Of a stretch of 14,973 bases of DNA, positions 7,400 through 14,199 are shown piece after piece. Position numbers and translations under genes: made by a program. This DNA is from Monoglobus sp964442605 (GTDB lineage Bacteria; Bacillota; Clostridia; Monoglobales; Monoglobaceae): the NCBI GenBank assembly GCA_964442605.1, contig CAYTZR010000042.1, positions 1-14,973 of the forward strand. Reading direction: 5' to 3'. The notes below the pieces were generated by a model. The model was not told where the DNA came from and ran no database searches. It saw nothing but the letters and a program-made list of their open reading frames with translations. Every line of letters begins with the position of its first letter. Positions within the stretch are counted from its first letter, which is position 1.

Positions 7400-7405
7400 T
7401 ATAAA
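7400..7405 (+). promoter_or_regulatory. Possible -10 of the VTC/DUF4956/CotH operon
   Basis: TATAAA lies inside a TA-rich run (7394-7408), about 41 bases before the chosen ATG. No -35 is recognisable 17 bases upstream, which would suit activator-dependent transcription from the phased repeats directly upstream. Confidence 0.4.
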
Positions 7406-7445
7406 TAACAGTTATGAAATAATGATCAAACGGAGGAGAAACGGC

Positions 7446-8147
7446 ATGAATATCCTTGATACGCCACCCGCTAAAAGGTTCAGGCACGAGTACAAGTACA
7501 ACATTTCATATCAGGATTACTTAACACTGAAGCAGCGGCTGAGCGCTGTTGCGAGGCTTGATCCGAACGTTCCGAGCTCCGGAGCATATTTTATCAGAAG
7601 TTTATATTTTGACAATGTATATGATTCGGCGCTGCGCGAAAAAATCGACGGTATCAACAATCGCGAAAAATTCAGAATACGTTTTTATAACAATGACGAC
7701 CGCTTTATTAAGCTTGAAAAAAAGAGCAAGATAAACGGGCTGTGTAATAAAATCGCGGCGGAAATCACACGCGGAGAGACGGAGAAAATTTTAAACGGCG
7801 ACATAGAGTGGATGCGCGACTCGGGCAGAGGCATTGTGGTTGAGTTATATTCTAAGATGAAGTCAAAGCAGCTGCGCCCTCGCGTCATTGTGGACTATAC
7901 GCGCGAACCGTATATATATGAGCCCGGCAATGTGCGTATAACCCTTGATTATAACATCAGAACAGGTCTTATGAATATGGATCTGTTTAACGCCCGAATT
8001 CCGTCAATAAGAGCCGGCGACACGGAATATCTGCTTGAGGTTAAGTATGATGAGTTCCTGCCGTCCGTCATACAGGACATCATACAACTGAACACGCGCA
8101 GAAGCAGCGCGTTTTCCAAATACTGTATTTCCAGAATTTACGGCTAA
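7446..8147 (+). CDS. VTC-domain polyphosphate polymerase
   Basis: A 233-residue protein that is essentially a bare VTC domain, the tunnel-shaped catalytic fold of yeast Vtc4, which makes polyphosphate from ATP. Characteristic basic and acidic strand motifs are FRHEYKYNI at the N-terminus, YFIRSLYFDN, REKFRIRFYN, FIKLEKKSKING, RPRVIVDYTREPYI, RITLDYNIRTG and LLEVKYDEFLPSVI. There is no membrane segment or SPX domain, so it is cytosolic and may work with the membrane protein encoded next. The frame is open to an ATG at 7422, but GGAGGA (7430-7437 region) lies 8 bases before the ATG at 7446, so 7446 is chosen. First gene of a three-gene operon. Polyphosphate synthesis is inferred from the family; bacterial VTC proteins are less well characterised. 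Confidence 0.88.
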   Translation: MNILDTPPAKRFRHEYKYNISYQDYLTLKQRLSAVARLDPNVPSSGAYFIRSLYFDNVYDSALREKIDGINNREKFRIRFYNNDDRFIKLEKKSKINGLCNKIAAEITRGETEKILNGDIEWMRDSGRGIVVELYSKMKSKQLRPRVIVDYTREPYIYEPGNVRITLDYNIRTGLMNMDLFNARIPSIRAGDTEYLLEVKYDEFLPSVIQDIIQLNTRRSSAFSKYCISRIYG

Positions 8148-8171
8148 TTAAATATAAGGAGAACAACGATT

Positions 8172-8843
8172 ATGACATTTAACGACATTTTTAAATCAAA
8201 TTTTTTGGATAACATAGCCTCGGTATCAATCCTTGATATGGTTATCGCAATGGCTCTCGCCTTTGCAATCGGCTTATTTATATTTCTTGTTTATAAAAAA
8301 ACATTCAGCGGAGTTATGTACTCCTCAAGCTTCGGTGTAACACTGATAGCGCTGACTCTTATTTCAACATTCGTAATTTTGGCTGTAACCAGCAATGTGG
8401 TGCTGTCGCTGGGAATGGTTGGCGCACTTTCGATTGTACGTTTCAGAACCGCAATAAAAGAGCCTCTTGACATTGCTTTTCTGTTTTGGGCAATCGCCGC
8501 CGGCATTGTACTTGCGGCGGGAATGCTTGTTCTTGCCGTATTCGGAAGCGTTCTTATAGGGCTTATTTTACTTATCTTTTGCAACAGAAAGCCGTCAGAC
8601 AGCCCCTATATACTTGTTATCAACTGCGAAAACAAAAAGGCCGAATGCGAGGCAACAAGCTTTCTTAAATCCAATGTCTCGAGATATACGACAAAGAGCA
8701 AGACTGTTTCAAAAAGCGGCATAGAACTGAACTTTGAGGTCAGACTTTTAAACGACAATACCGATTTTATTAACTTCCTTACCGATATGCAGGGTGTAAG
8801 CAACGCGGTGTTGGTTAGCTATAACGGAGACTATATGAATTAA
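8172..8843 (+). CDS. DUF4956 family membrane protein
   Basis: A 223-residue protein with about four membrane helices in the first ~140 residues (around 22-41, 49-80, 97-118 and 118-138), containing the conserved MVGALSIVRFRTAIKEP segment between helices, followed by a soluble domain (~140-223) with alternating beta/alpha character (YILVINCENKKAECEATSF...). This matches the DUF4956 family, often found beside VTC and CotH genes. AAGGAGA precedes the ATG by about 10 bases. It sits 24 bases after the VTC gene and 15 before CotH, so the three are probably co-transcribed. Its role is not established. A channel, or a membrane platform for the polymerase, is conjecture. Confidence 0.88.
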   Translation: MTFNDIFKSNFLDNIASVSILDMVIAMALAFAIGLFIFLVYKKTFSGVMYSSSFGVTLIALTLISTFVILAVTSNVVLSLGMVGALSIVRFRTAIKEPLDIAFLFWAIAAGIVLAAGMLVLAVFGSVLIGLILLIFCNRKPSDSPYILVINCENKKAECEATSFLKSNVSRYTTKSKTVSKSGIELNFEVRLLNDNTDFINFLTDMQGVSNAVLVSYNGDYMN

Positions 8844-8858
8844 AGCGGGGACTTGACT

Positions 8859-10892
8859 ATGATAAAAAGCAGGAGCATTACCGCCATATGCTGTGTCGCG
8901 ATTATCGCCGCGATTTTATTCACTTGCCTGTTCGCTGCCGGTAAGCTTCCGTTTATGAGCACGGATTACGCCGACTCTACTTCGTCTTACGCGGACAATC
9001 TATTTGACACATCATATATACACTCGATAAATATAGATGTAAACCAAAGCGACTGGCAAGGCATGCTGGAGAATGCCTCGGCGGAGGAATATGTAAGCTG
9101 CGATGTGACAATTGACGGTACAACGGTAAAAAACGTTGCAATTCGCACAAAAGGCAATTCCTCTCTCAGAACCGTGCAAAGCTCCGGATCGGACAGATAC
9201 AGCTTTAAAATTGAATTTGATCACTACGATGACGGGACAAATTACTTGGGTCTTGACAAGCTTTGCCTTAACAATATGGTGCAGGACAACACATATATGA
9301 AGGACTACTTCGGCTATCGCATGATGAACGAGATGGGAGCGTATGCGCCGTTGTGCAGCTATATTTACATTACGGTAAACAACGAGGACTGGGGACTTTA
9401 CCTGGCAGTCGAGGGAATAGAGGAAGCATACGCGAAGCGAAACTTCGGATCAAGCTATGGCGAGATTTACAAGCCCGACTCAATGGACAATATGGGCGGC
9501 GGCAGGGAAGACAGGGGCGGAGATATGCCCGATATGCAAAATATGCCGGATATGCCGTTCGGAGACGATGCCGCGCAAGCGCCGGGTGCGGGAGGGTTCC
9601 GACCGGGCGGACAAAATTTTGCCGAAGGCGAGTCTCCGGCGGATATGGCAGATAATTCCGAGCAGACACCTAACGATGTAGACGGAGAAGCAATGAACAA
9701 AGCCGATGATAGAGGTGAAAATAACAACAGAGGCTTCGGCGGTATGGGCAGCAGCGCAGTGGCTCTCATTTATCAAGATGACGAAATAGACAGCTATTCC
9801 GACATTTTTGATAATGCGATTTTCACCCCCGATACAGCCGATAAAAAGCGCCTTATTAATTCAATAAAACAGCTTAACTCCGGTGAAAATCTTGAGGAAG
9901 CGGTAAACATTGATGAGGTCCTTAGGTACTTTGTCGTTCATAATTTTACGGTAAGCTTCGACAGCTACACGGGTTCGCTTATGCATAACTATTATTTGTA
10001 TGAGAAGAACGGTCAAATGTCTATGATAGCGTGGGATTATAACCTTGCCTTCGGAGGCTACGGCGAAGGAGGAGGCGGCATGGGCGGTATGAGAGGTATG
10101 GGCGGAACAGAAACAGCCACACAATATGTCAACTACCCCATAGATACGCCCGTATCGGGCGCAACTCTCGAAGATCGTCCTATGCTGGGCAAGCTACTTG
10201 AGAACTCGGAATATATGGAAAAATACCATGAGCTATTTGCCGAATTTTTGACTGATTATATCGACATCGGAAAATTTGAAGATGAGTACAATTATATTCT
10301 TGCTATGATCTCGCAATATGTCCAAAAGGATCCTACAAAGTTCTGCACATTTGACGAATTTATAACCGGAGCGGAAACCTTAAAGCAGTTCTGCCTGCTG
10401 AGATCCGAAAGCATAAGGGGTCAGCTTGACGGAACAATCCCCTCAACCGATGACGGTCAAAATGCTGATTCATCAACTCTTGTAGATGCATCGGGCATAC
10501 GAATAAACGACATGGGCGATATGGAATCCGGCGGCGGATTTGGCGGCGGCGGAGCGGATTTTCGCCCGGAACAAAACCAAACAGCCAATACATTTTTCAC
10601 GGACAACGGTGCCTCGGCGCAACCCGAACAACCCGAGCAACCTGAACAGCTTGAACAATCCGAGCAATCCGAGCAACCCGAACAGCTTGAACAATCCGAG
10701 GTCTCCGGGTTTGAAAGGCAAAGACCCGACGACGGCGGGAACGGCTTCATGCGCGGAGGGCCGGGCGCAGAGCAAAATCAACGACTTACCGGCAACAGTT
10801 TTATTGAATATGCATGGCTTATTATATGCATACTGATATTGACAGCCGCTATCATATTTGTTAAGCTTTACGGAACCGGAAAAAATAAATAA
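8859..10892 (+). CDS. CotH-family kinase-like protein, membrane anchored
   Basis: A 677-residue protein of the CotH family, whose spore-coat founder is an atypical protein kinase. A signal/anchor helix occupies ~8-28. The CotH core begins at ~55 (SINIDVNQSDWQGML), with RTKGNSSLR (~96-104), FKIEFDHYDDGTNYLGLDKLCLNN (~116-139), ITVNNEDWGLYLAVEGIEE (~171-189) and MSMIAWDYNLAFGG (~387-400), where Asp393 is a likely metal-binding aspartate. A Met/Gly/Asp-rich insertion (~208-300) splits the core. A low-complexity tail (~520-640) carries Glu-Gln-Pro repeats and leads to a C-terminal helix (~651-669) and a basic end. The frame starts at TTG 8853; ATG 8859 after AGCGGGGA is preferred. Third gene of the operon; its 3' end meets the bidirectional terminator. 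Substrate unknown. Confidence 0.88.
   Translation: MIKSRSITAICCVAIIAAILFTCLFAAGKLPFMSTDYADSTSSYADNLFDTSYIHSINIDVNQSDWQGMLENASAEEYVSCDVTIDGTTVKNVAIRTKGNSSLRTVQSSGSDRYSFKIEFDHYDDGTNYLGLDKLCLNNMVQDNTYMKDYFGYRMMNEMGAYAPLCSYIYITVNNEDWGLYLAVEGIEEAYAKRNFGSSYGEIYKPDSMDNMGGGREDRGGDMPDMQNMPDMPFGDDAAQAPGAGGFRPGGQNFAEGESPADMADNSEQTPNDVDGEAMNKADDRGENNNRGFGGMGSSAVALIYQDDEIDSYSDIFDNAIFTPDTADKKRLINSIKQLNSGENLEEAVNIDEVLRYFVVHNFTVSFDSYTGSLMHNYYLYEKNGQMSMIAWDYNLAFGGYGEGGGGMGGMRGMGGTETATQYVNYPIDTPVSGATLEDRPMLGKLLENSEYMEKYHELFAEFLTDYIDIGKFEDEYNYILAMISQYVQKDPTKFCTFDEFITGAETLKQFCLLRSESIRGQLDGTIPSTDDGQNADSSTLVDASGIRINDMGDMESGGGFGGGGADFRPEQNQTANTFFTDNGASAQPEQPEQPEQLEQSEQSEQPEQLEQSEVSGFERQRPDDGGNGFMRGGPGAEQNQRLTGNSFIEYAWLIICILILTAAIIFVKLYGTGKNK
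10622..10700 (+). repeat. 9-bp coding repeat (Pro/Leu/Ser-Glu-Gln)
   Basis: Eight or so 9-base units of the form CCCGAACAA, CCTGAACAG, CTTGAACAA or TCCGAGCAA encode tandem PEQ, LEQ and SEQ tripeptides in the CotH tail. A larger unit (GAACAGCTTGAACAATCCGAG) occurs twice, showing recent duplication. Copy number is expected to vary between strains without breaking the frame. Confidence 0.85.
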
Positions 10893-10913
10893 CCCCAAAC
10901 TATATATTTTACT

Positions 10914-10956
10914 TAAAAAACAGAACGCGGGTAAGTTATCCGCATTCTGTTTTTTT
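10914..10956. terminator. Bidirectional Rho-independent terminator
   Basis: Arms at 10920-10930 and 10940-10950 (ACAGAACGCGG / CCGCATTCTGT) form an 11-bp stem with one imperfect pair and a 9-base loop, flanked by an A-tract on the left and a T-tract on the right. On the minus strand the odd pair becomes a G-U wobble. It serves convergent cotH-like (+) and histidine kinase (-) genes. Confidence 0.88.
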
Positions 10957-10961
10957 GTTAT

Positions 10962-12749
10962 TTAAATTTCATTTACGGTGGGCAGATTTATAATAACTCT
11001 TGTGAACTTTCCATACTCGCTTTCTATAGTGATTTTCCCGCCATGACTTTCAATTATTTCCTTTGCGATGGAAAGTCCGAGTCCCGTTCCGCCTTTTTCA
11101 CGCGTCCTGGCTCTGTCAACGCGAAAGAATCGGTCAAAAACGTGCTCCAAATCAGATTTAGGTATGCCATGCCCGTTATCTTCGATCTTTATATAAATCT
11201 CATTGTACATACTGCCTGCCGCGATATTTACATATCCGCCTCTGTTGCCATACTTAATCGCGTTTGAAACAATATTCACTATGGCGCGCTCTATCTGAGT
11301 TGGATCGGCGTACATGGGCGGCAGCTCATTGGCAGGAAGATAACTGAGTGTGATATTCTCTAATTCAGCCTCTAAGCTGAAACGGCTTGTAATTCCTCTG
11401 AGCATTTCGTCTATTGAAAATACCTGCTTTTTCATTTCAAACTTCTGTACATCAAATTTTGACAAATCCAGCAGGTTACGAACCAAATCGGTCATTTTAT
11501 CCGCTTCTGTCTCGATGGTCGTCAGAAACTTTTTAAGTATCGCCTTGTCATCAAGATAACCGTTAAGTAAGGTTTCTGTATGCGTTTTTATTATAAACAG
11601 CGGAGTTTTAAGCTCATGAGAAACCTCCGCCACAAATTCACGGCGCGCAACCTCTAAGTTAAATTGCTCGGTAAAATCTTCAAAAACACAAACCACGCCG
11701 GCGGTTTTTTCGTTATCCATTTTAAACGGTACAAAATAAATACGTATGTGCTTACCGTCATGAGTAATATCTCTGATTTCGGATGAGTTTTTATCAAGAT
11801 ACATAAACTCCGCCATACAAACTCCGGCATTAAGATTTTTAAAAAATGTATCAAAATCAGGGATTTCCTCAGCTTCTATTCCCAGCATATCGGTTGCCGC
11901 GGGATTAATATGTATAAGCTTTTGCTGCGTGTCAAACGCCATAATACCATTGGTAATATGCTCCAATATTACGTCCACCTTATGCTTTTCGGCGCTGATT
12001 TGACTGATTGTCCTGCTTATGACACTTCCCATGTTATTAAGCGACTCCGCCAGAGACCCTACCTCATCAGAGCCGGGAACCTCAGTCTGTAAATCATACA
12101 CACCCTTCGCAAAGCTGTCGGCACGCCTTGAAAGCTTGCGCAGCGGCACCGTCACGGAACGCGCGACATGCATTGCCGCAAATACCGCAAGTATGCCGCC
12201 GATTAAAATCAGCCACAGCATTATCCACAACAGTTTTCGCACTACGGTTTTAAGATCTGCCCTGTTGTCGGTTATGTAAATAACATATGCGTCATAATCA
12301 TCACTGACAGACTTTACAAAATACGCATAATCCAGAATTTCCGAATTGAACTTTACCTCGCTCCCCTTTGTATGCTTCTCCAGAGCGTTGTCAAGATTTG
12401 CGGTTAGCAGGATATCATCCTGAGCCAAATATGTCGGGGCAACAATATCGCCGCTCGACGTTAAAATATAGCACTTTCTGTTTTCGCTTATTCCAAGCTG
12501 TTTCGCGTAATTGTCAAGCAGTTGTTCTATCTCATATTGCTTAACAAATTCACGCTTGCCGGAAAACATTATGTTCTGAACATTTTCACCGAAGCCGTTT
12601 TCAACAACCCAATCTGTATTGTTTATAAATTCACTTTGATAATTGCGGATTACACAAAAAATAGAAATCATGCCAAACGCCGCTATCAATATGATTACAA
12701 CCGACAAAAACACCGCAACGGTTTTATATATTAGTTTACTTTTAAACAT
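10962..12749 (-). CDS. PhoR/WalK-type sensor histidine kinase
   Basis: A 595-residue membrane sensor kinase. Helix 1 is at ~8-33, an extracytoplasmic sensor domain at ~34-170 and helix 2 at ~172-195. A HAMP domain (~195-247; VPLRKLSRRADSFAKG, SDEVGSLAESLNNM) and a PAS domain (~255-360; NGIMAFDTQQKLIHINPAA) follow. The HisKA H-box is EFVAEVSHELKTPL, with phosphoacceptor His378. The ATPase has N-box IVNIVSNAIKYG, DNGHGIP, FFRVDRAR and GGTGLGLSIAKEI. Order and length match PhoR, WalK and PnpS-like kinases. The signal cannot be read from sequence. No response regulator adjoins it: a terminator follows directly and a tRNA gene lies upstream, so it appears orphan or partners with a regulator elsewhere. 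All catalytic motifs are intact. A GGGG-containing weak SD precedes the ATG. Confidence 0.93.
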   Translation of the reverse strand: MFKSKLIYKTVAVFLSVVIILIAAFGMISIFCVIRNYQSEFINNTDWVVENGFGENVQNIMFSGKREFVKQYEIEQLLDNYAKQLGISENRKCYILTSSGDIVAPTYLAQDDILLTANLDNALEKHTKGSEVKFNSEILDYAYFVKSVSDDYDAYVIYITDNRADLKTVVRKLLWIMLWLILIGGILAVFAAMHVARSVTVPLRKLSRRADSFAKGVYDLQTEVPGSDEVGSLAESLNNMGSVISRTISQISAEKHKVDVILEHITNGIMAFDTQQKLIHINPAATDMLGIEAEEIPDFDTFFKNLNAGVCMAEFMYLDKNSSEIRDITHDGKHIRIYFVPFKMDNEKTAGVVCVFEDFTEQFNLEVARREFVAEVSHELKTPLFIIKTHTETLLNGYLDDKAILKKFLTTIETEADKMTDLVRNLLDLSKFDVQKFEMKKQVFSIDEMLRGITSRFSLEAELENITLSYLPANELPPMYADPTQIERAIVNIVSNAIKYGNRGGYVNIAAGSMYNEIYIKIEDNGHGIPKSDLEHVFDRFFRVDRARTREKGGTGLGLSIAKEIIESHGGKITIESEYGKFTRVIINLPTVNEI

Positions 12750-12779
12750 TTTTTGTACCCCAAAACTTTTATTAGTACA

Positions 12780-12808
12780 ATTATACCATTATAATTATTT
12801 ATATACAA
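12780..12808 (-). promoter_or_regulatory. Promoter of the histidine kinase gene
   Basis: On the minus strand TTGTAT (12803-12808) and TATAAT (12780-12785) are 17 bases apart, about 30 bases before the kinase ATG. This supports the kinase as a single-gene transcription unit. Confidence 0.72.
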
Positions 12809-12843
12809 GAACAAATTTTAAAAAGAGAAAAGCATGAGACACT

Positions 12844-12873
12844 AAATGCCACGGACGAAAGCCCATGGCATTT
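12844..12873 (-). terminator. Hairpin downstream of tRNA-Leu, weak terminator or processing signal
   Basis: AAATGCCACGG (12844-12854) and CCATGGCATTT (12863-12873) pair over 11 positions with an 8-base loop. On the minus strand the only imperfect pair is a G-U wobble, suggesting it acts there, after tRNA-Leu. The 3' side has only three U before AGUG, so it is a poor intrinsic terminator; a second pyrimidine-rich tract (CTTTTCTCTTTTT) follows about 15 bases later. Confidence 0.5.
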
Positions 12874-12889
12874 ATACCTTTTTGTTTTA

Positions 12890-12976
12890 TGGTGCCGGTG
12901 ATCGGGGTCGAACCGATACGGTATCACTACCACAGGATTTTGAGTCCAGCGCGTCTGCCAATTCCACCACACCGGC
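12890..12976 (-). tRNA. tRNA-Leu, anticodon CAA
   Basis: An 87-base class II tRNA. The acceptor stem is GCCGGTG/CACCGGC with discriminator A and encoded CCA at 12890-12892. The D-arm is GGTGGAATTGGCAGAC-like, and the anticodon loop CTCAAAA gives CAA (reads UUG). There is a long variable arm (GTGGTAGTGATACC region), and the T-arm is ATCGGTTCGACCCCGAT. One T-T mismatch is seen in the anticodon stem. Confidence 0.95.
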
Positions 12977-12994
12977 ATTTACAACACAGTTGAT

Positions 12995-13023
12995 AGTATA
13001 CCACAGCTTTGGGTAAAAATCAA
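12995..13023 (-). promoter_or_regulatory. Promoter of tRNA-Leu
   Basis: On the minus strand TTGATT (13018-13023) and TATACT (12995-13000) are 17 bases apart and end about 19 bases before the mature tRNA 5' end. Confidence 0.75.
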
Positions 13024-13050
13024 GACTTTTTTAAATTAATTTCCCAAAAA

Positions 13051-13073
13051 TTTTTTGAAAATTTTTCAAAAAA
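13051..13073. promoter_or_regulatory. AT-rich palindrome, possible UP element for divergent tRNA promoters
   Basis: TTTTTTGAAAA and TTTTCAAAAAA are perfect inverted copies around one central T, ending three bases before the tRNA-Lys -35. A- and T-tracts here are the expected form of an UP element that binds the RNA polymerase alpha C-terminal domain. The palindrome lies between two divergent tRNA promoters. Confidence 0.45.
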
Positions 13074-13076
13074 GTG

Positions 13077-13105
13077 TTGACAAATTATTTGAGTCATAGT
13101 ATAAT
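13077..13105 (+). promoter_or_regulatory. Consensus vegetative promoter of tRNA-Lys
   Basis: TTGACA (13077-13082) and TATAAT (13100-13105) are both perfect consensus hexamers with an exact 17-base spacer, about 31 bases before the mature tRNA 5' end. Confidence 0.92.
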
Positions 13106-13136
13106 AACAACTGTTGTCGCGGTCGGCAACAAATAC

Positions 13137-13213
13137 GCACCTTTAGCTCAGCTGGCTAGAGCACCTGACTCTTAATCAGGGTGTCCGGGGTTCGAATCCC
13201 CGAAGGTGTACCA
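13137..13213 (+). tRNA. tRNA-Lys, anticodon CTT
   Basis: A 77-base tRNA with acceptor stem GCACCTT/AAGGTGT (first pair G-U), discriminator A, encoded CCA at 13211-13213, D-arm TAGCTCAGCTGGCTAGAGCA and anticodon arm CCTGACTCTTAATCAGG with anticodon CTT (reads AAG). The T-arm is CGGGGTTCGAATCCCCG. Its 3' half faces a phage-like segment, so it is a candidate integration site. Confidence 0.95.
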
Positions 13214-13217
13214 GCTC

Positions 13218-13254
13218 AAAGCCCCGTTATCACGTTGATTGCGGGGCTTTTGAT
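13218..13254 (+). terminator. Terminator of tRNA-Lys
   Basis: A perfect 9-bp stem, AAAGCCCCG (13218-13226) with CGGGGCTTT (13242-13250), has a 15-base loop and a short T-tract, five bases after the tRNA CCA. Confidence 0.8.
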
Positions 13255-13343
13255 TATCACTTGTATTACTTCTCTCGGATTAAAGCCGACAAGAGTTTTA
13301 TACATAACATGCCATAAACTGTCAAATTGAATAGTTGTTACGT

Positions 13344-13371
13344 GAACGTCACTTTTCGGGCGTTCTTTTTT
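13344..13371 (+). terminator. Terminator upstream of the endolysin gene
   Basis: GAACGTC (13344-13350) pairs with GGCGTTC (13359-13365) around an 8-base loop, and six T residues follow. It lies just before the endolysin SD, so it probably ends upstream read-through. It also argues that the frame's ATG at 13327 is not the true start. Confidence 0.7.
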
Positions 13372-13379
13372 GTTATAAT
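13371..13379 (+). promoter_or_regulatory. Possible extended -10 promoter for the endolysin
   Basis: TGTTATAAT is a TGN-extended -10 right after the terminator T-tract, with no recognisable -35. Transcription would begin near 13386, leaving a leader of about 16 bases. This is short but possible. Confidence 0.35.
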
Positions 13380-13401
13380 AAAAACGAAAGGAGTGAATAA
13401 T

Positions 13402-14193
13402 TTGTCAACGATTGAGAAATTAATAGAAATTGCGAAAAACGAGGTCGGATATTTGGAAAAGGCAAGCTGTGGTAATTTGAATGATAAAACCGCCAACGCG
13501 GGGAGCGGCAATTACACAAAGTACTGGGCGGAGATAAAGCCGGATTATCAGGGTCAGCCTTGGTGCGCGTGCTTTGTTACGTGGTGCTTCGTGCAGACGT
13601 TTGGGCAGGAAATGGCAAAGACGCTGCTTAAGCATTACCCGTATGTGTACTGCCCGACAATGGCGAGCCTGTTCACACTGAACTCGAACCCCAAAAAGGG
13701 CGATATCGTTATATTTAAGCATAACGGTATCTTCACGCATACGGGAATTGTAACATCGGTGAGCGGCGATTACTTTACCACGGTTGAGGGCAACACCTCG
13801 GGCGGCAGCACAATTATCGCCAACGGCGGCGGTGTATGTTCAAAGAGCTATTACAACAGCAATTTACCGGGTACGAAATTCTGTACCCCGGATTATGATT
13901 TAGTAGAAAGTGAGGATTTAACTATGACACAGTATGAGGAACTTAAAGCTGAAAACGAAAGGCAGAACGAGATCATCAACACAATGGGACAGGAGATAGC
14001 GGAACTTAAAACCTCCGCAAATCCGATGGTTTACAACTACATAGACGATAATATGCCCGACTGGGCGGTGCCGACAATAACCAAACTGGTAAACAGCGGC
14101 GCACTTAAAGGCAACGAAAACGGGCTGAACCTCACCGAGGACTTAATGAGAATGCTCGTCATCAATGACCGAATGGGGAATTACGGGAAGTAA
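13402..14193 (+). CDS. CHAP-domain phage endolysin with C-terminal wall-binding region
   Basis: A 263-residue peptidoglycan hydrolase of phage type. The CHAP-type cysteine peptidase/amidase domain (~1-155) has IAKNEVGYLEK, NAGSGNYTKYW, the catalytic cysteine in QPWCACFVTWCF, KKGDIVIFK and the catalytic histidine in HTGIV. A linker (~156-173) leads to a short coiled-coil-like stretch (TMTQYEELKAENERQNEIINTMGQEIAEL) and a C-terminal ~50 residues (NMPDWAVPTITKLVNSGALKG...) resembling SLH-like binding modules of Clostridia phage lysins. I chose TTG 13402 because AAAGGAG lies 8 bases upstream and protein homology starts there; the longer frame from 13327 would run through a terminator hairpin. There is no signal peptide, as expected for a lysin released through a holin. 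No holin gene is visible nearby. Confidence 0.88.
   Translation: MSTIEKLIEIAKNEVGYLEKASCGNLNDKTANAGSGNYTKYWAEIKPDYQGQPWCACFVTWCFVQTFGQEMAKTLLKHYPYVYCPTMASLFTLNSNPKKGDIVIFKHNGIFTHTGIVTSVSGDYFTTVEGNTSGGSTIIANGGGVCSKSYYNSNLPGTKFCTPDYDLVESEDLTMTQYEELKAENERQNEIINTMGQEIAELKTSANPMVYNYIDDNMPDWAVPTITKLVNSGALKGNENGLNLTEDLMRMLVINDRMGNYGK
13912..13926 (+). promoter_or_regulatory. Internal SD and ATG in the endolysin gene
   Basis: GAGG (13912-13915) stands 8 bases before an in-frame ATG (13924), exactly between the CHAP domain and the C-terminal module. Initiation here would give an 89-residue protein, MTQYEELKAEN..., consisting only of the coiled-coil and wall-binding part. Confidence 0.5.
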
Positions 14194-14199
14194 GAAAAA

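Noticed and set aside
10622..10700. Regular short repeats considered as a CRISPR array
   Set aside because: The units are contiguous 9-base coding repeats without spacers and there are no cas genes.
10457..10750. Minus-strand frame with Cys-Ser-Gly repeats, resembling a cysteine-rich peptide
   Set aside because: It is the reverse reading of the 9-bp Pro-Glu-Gln repeat in the CotH tail.
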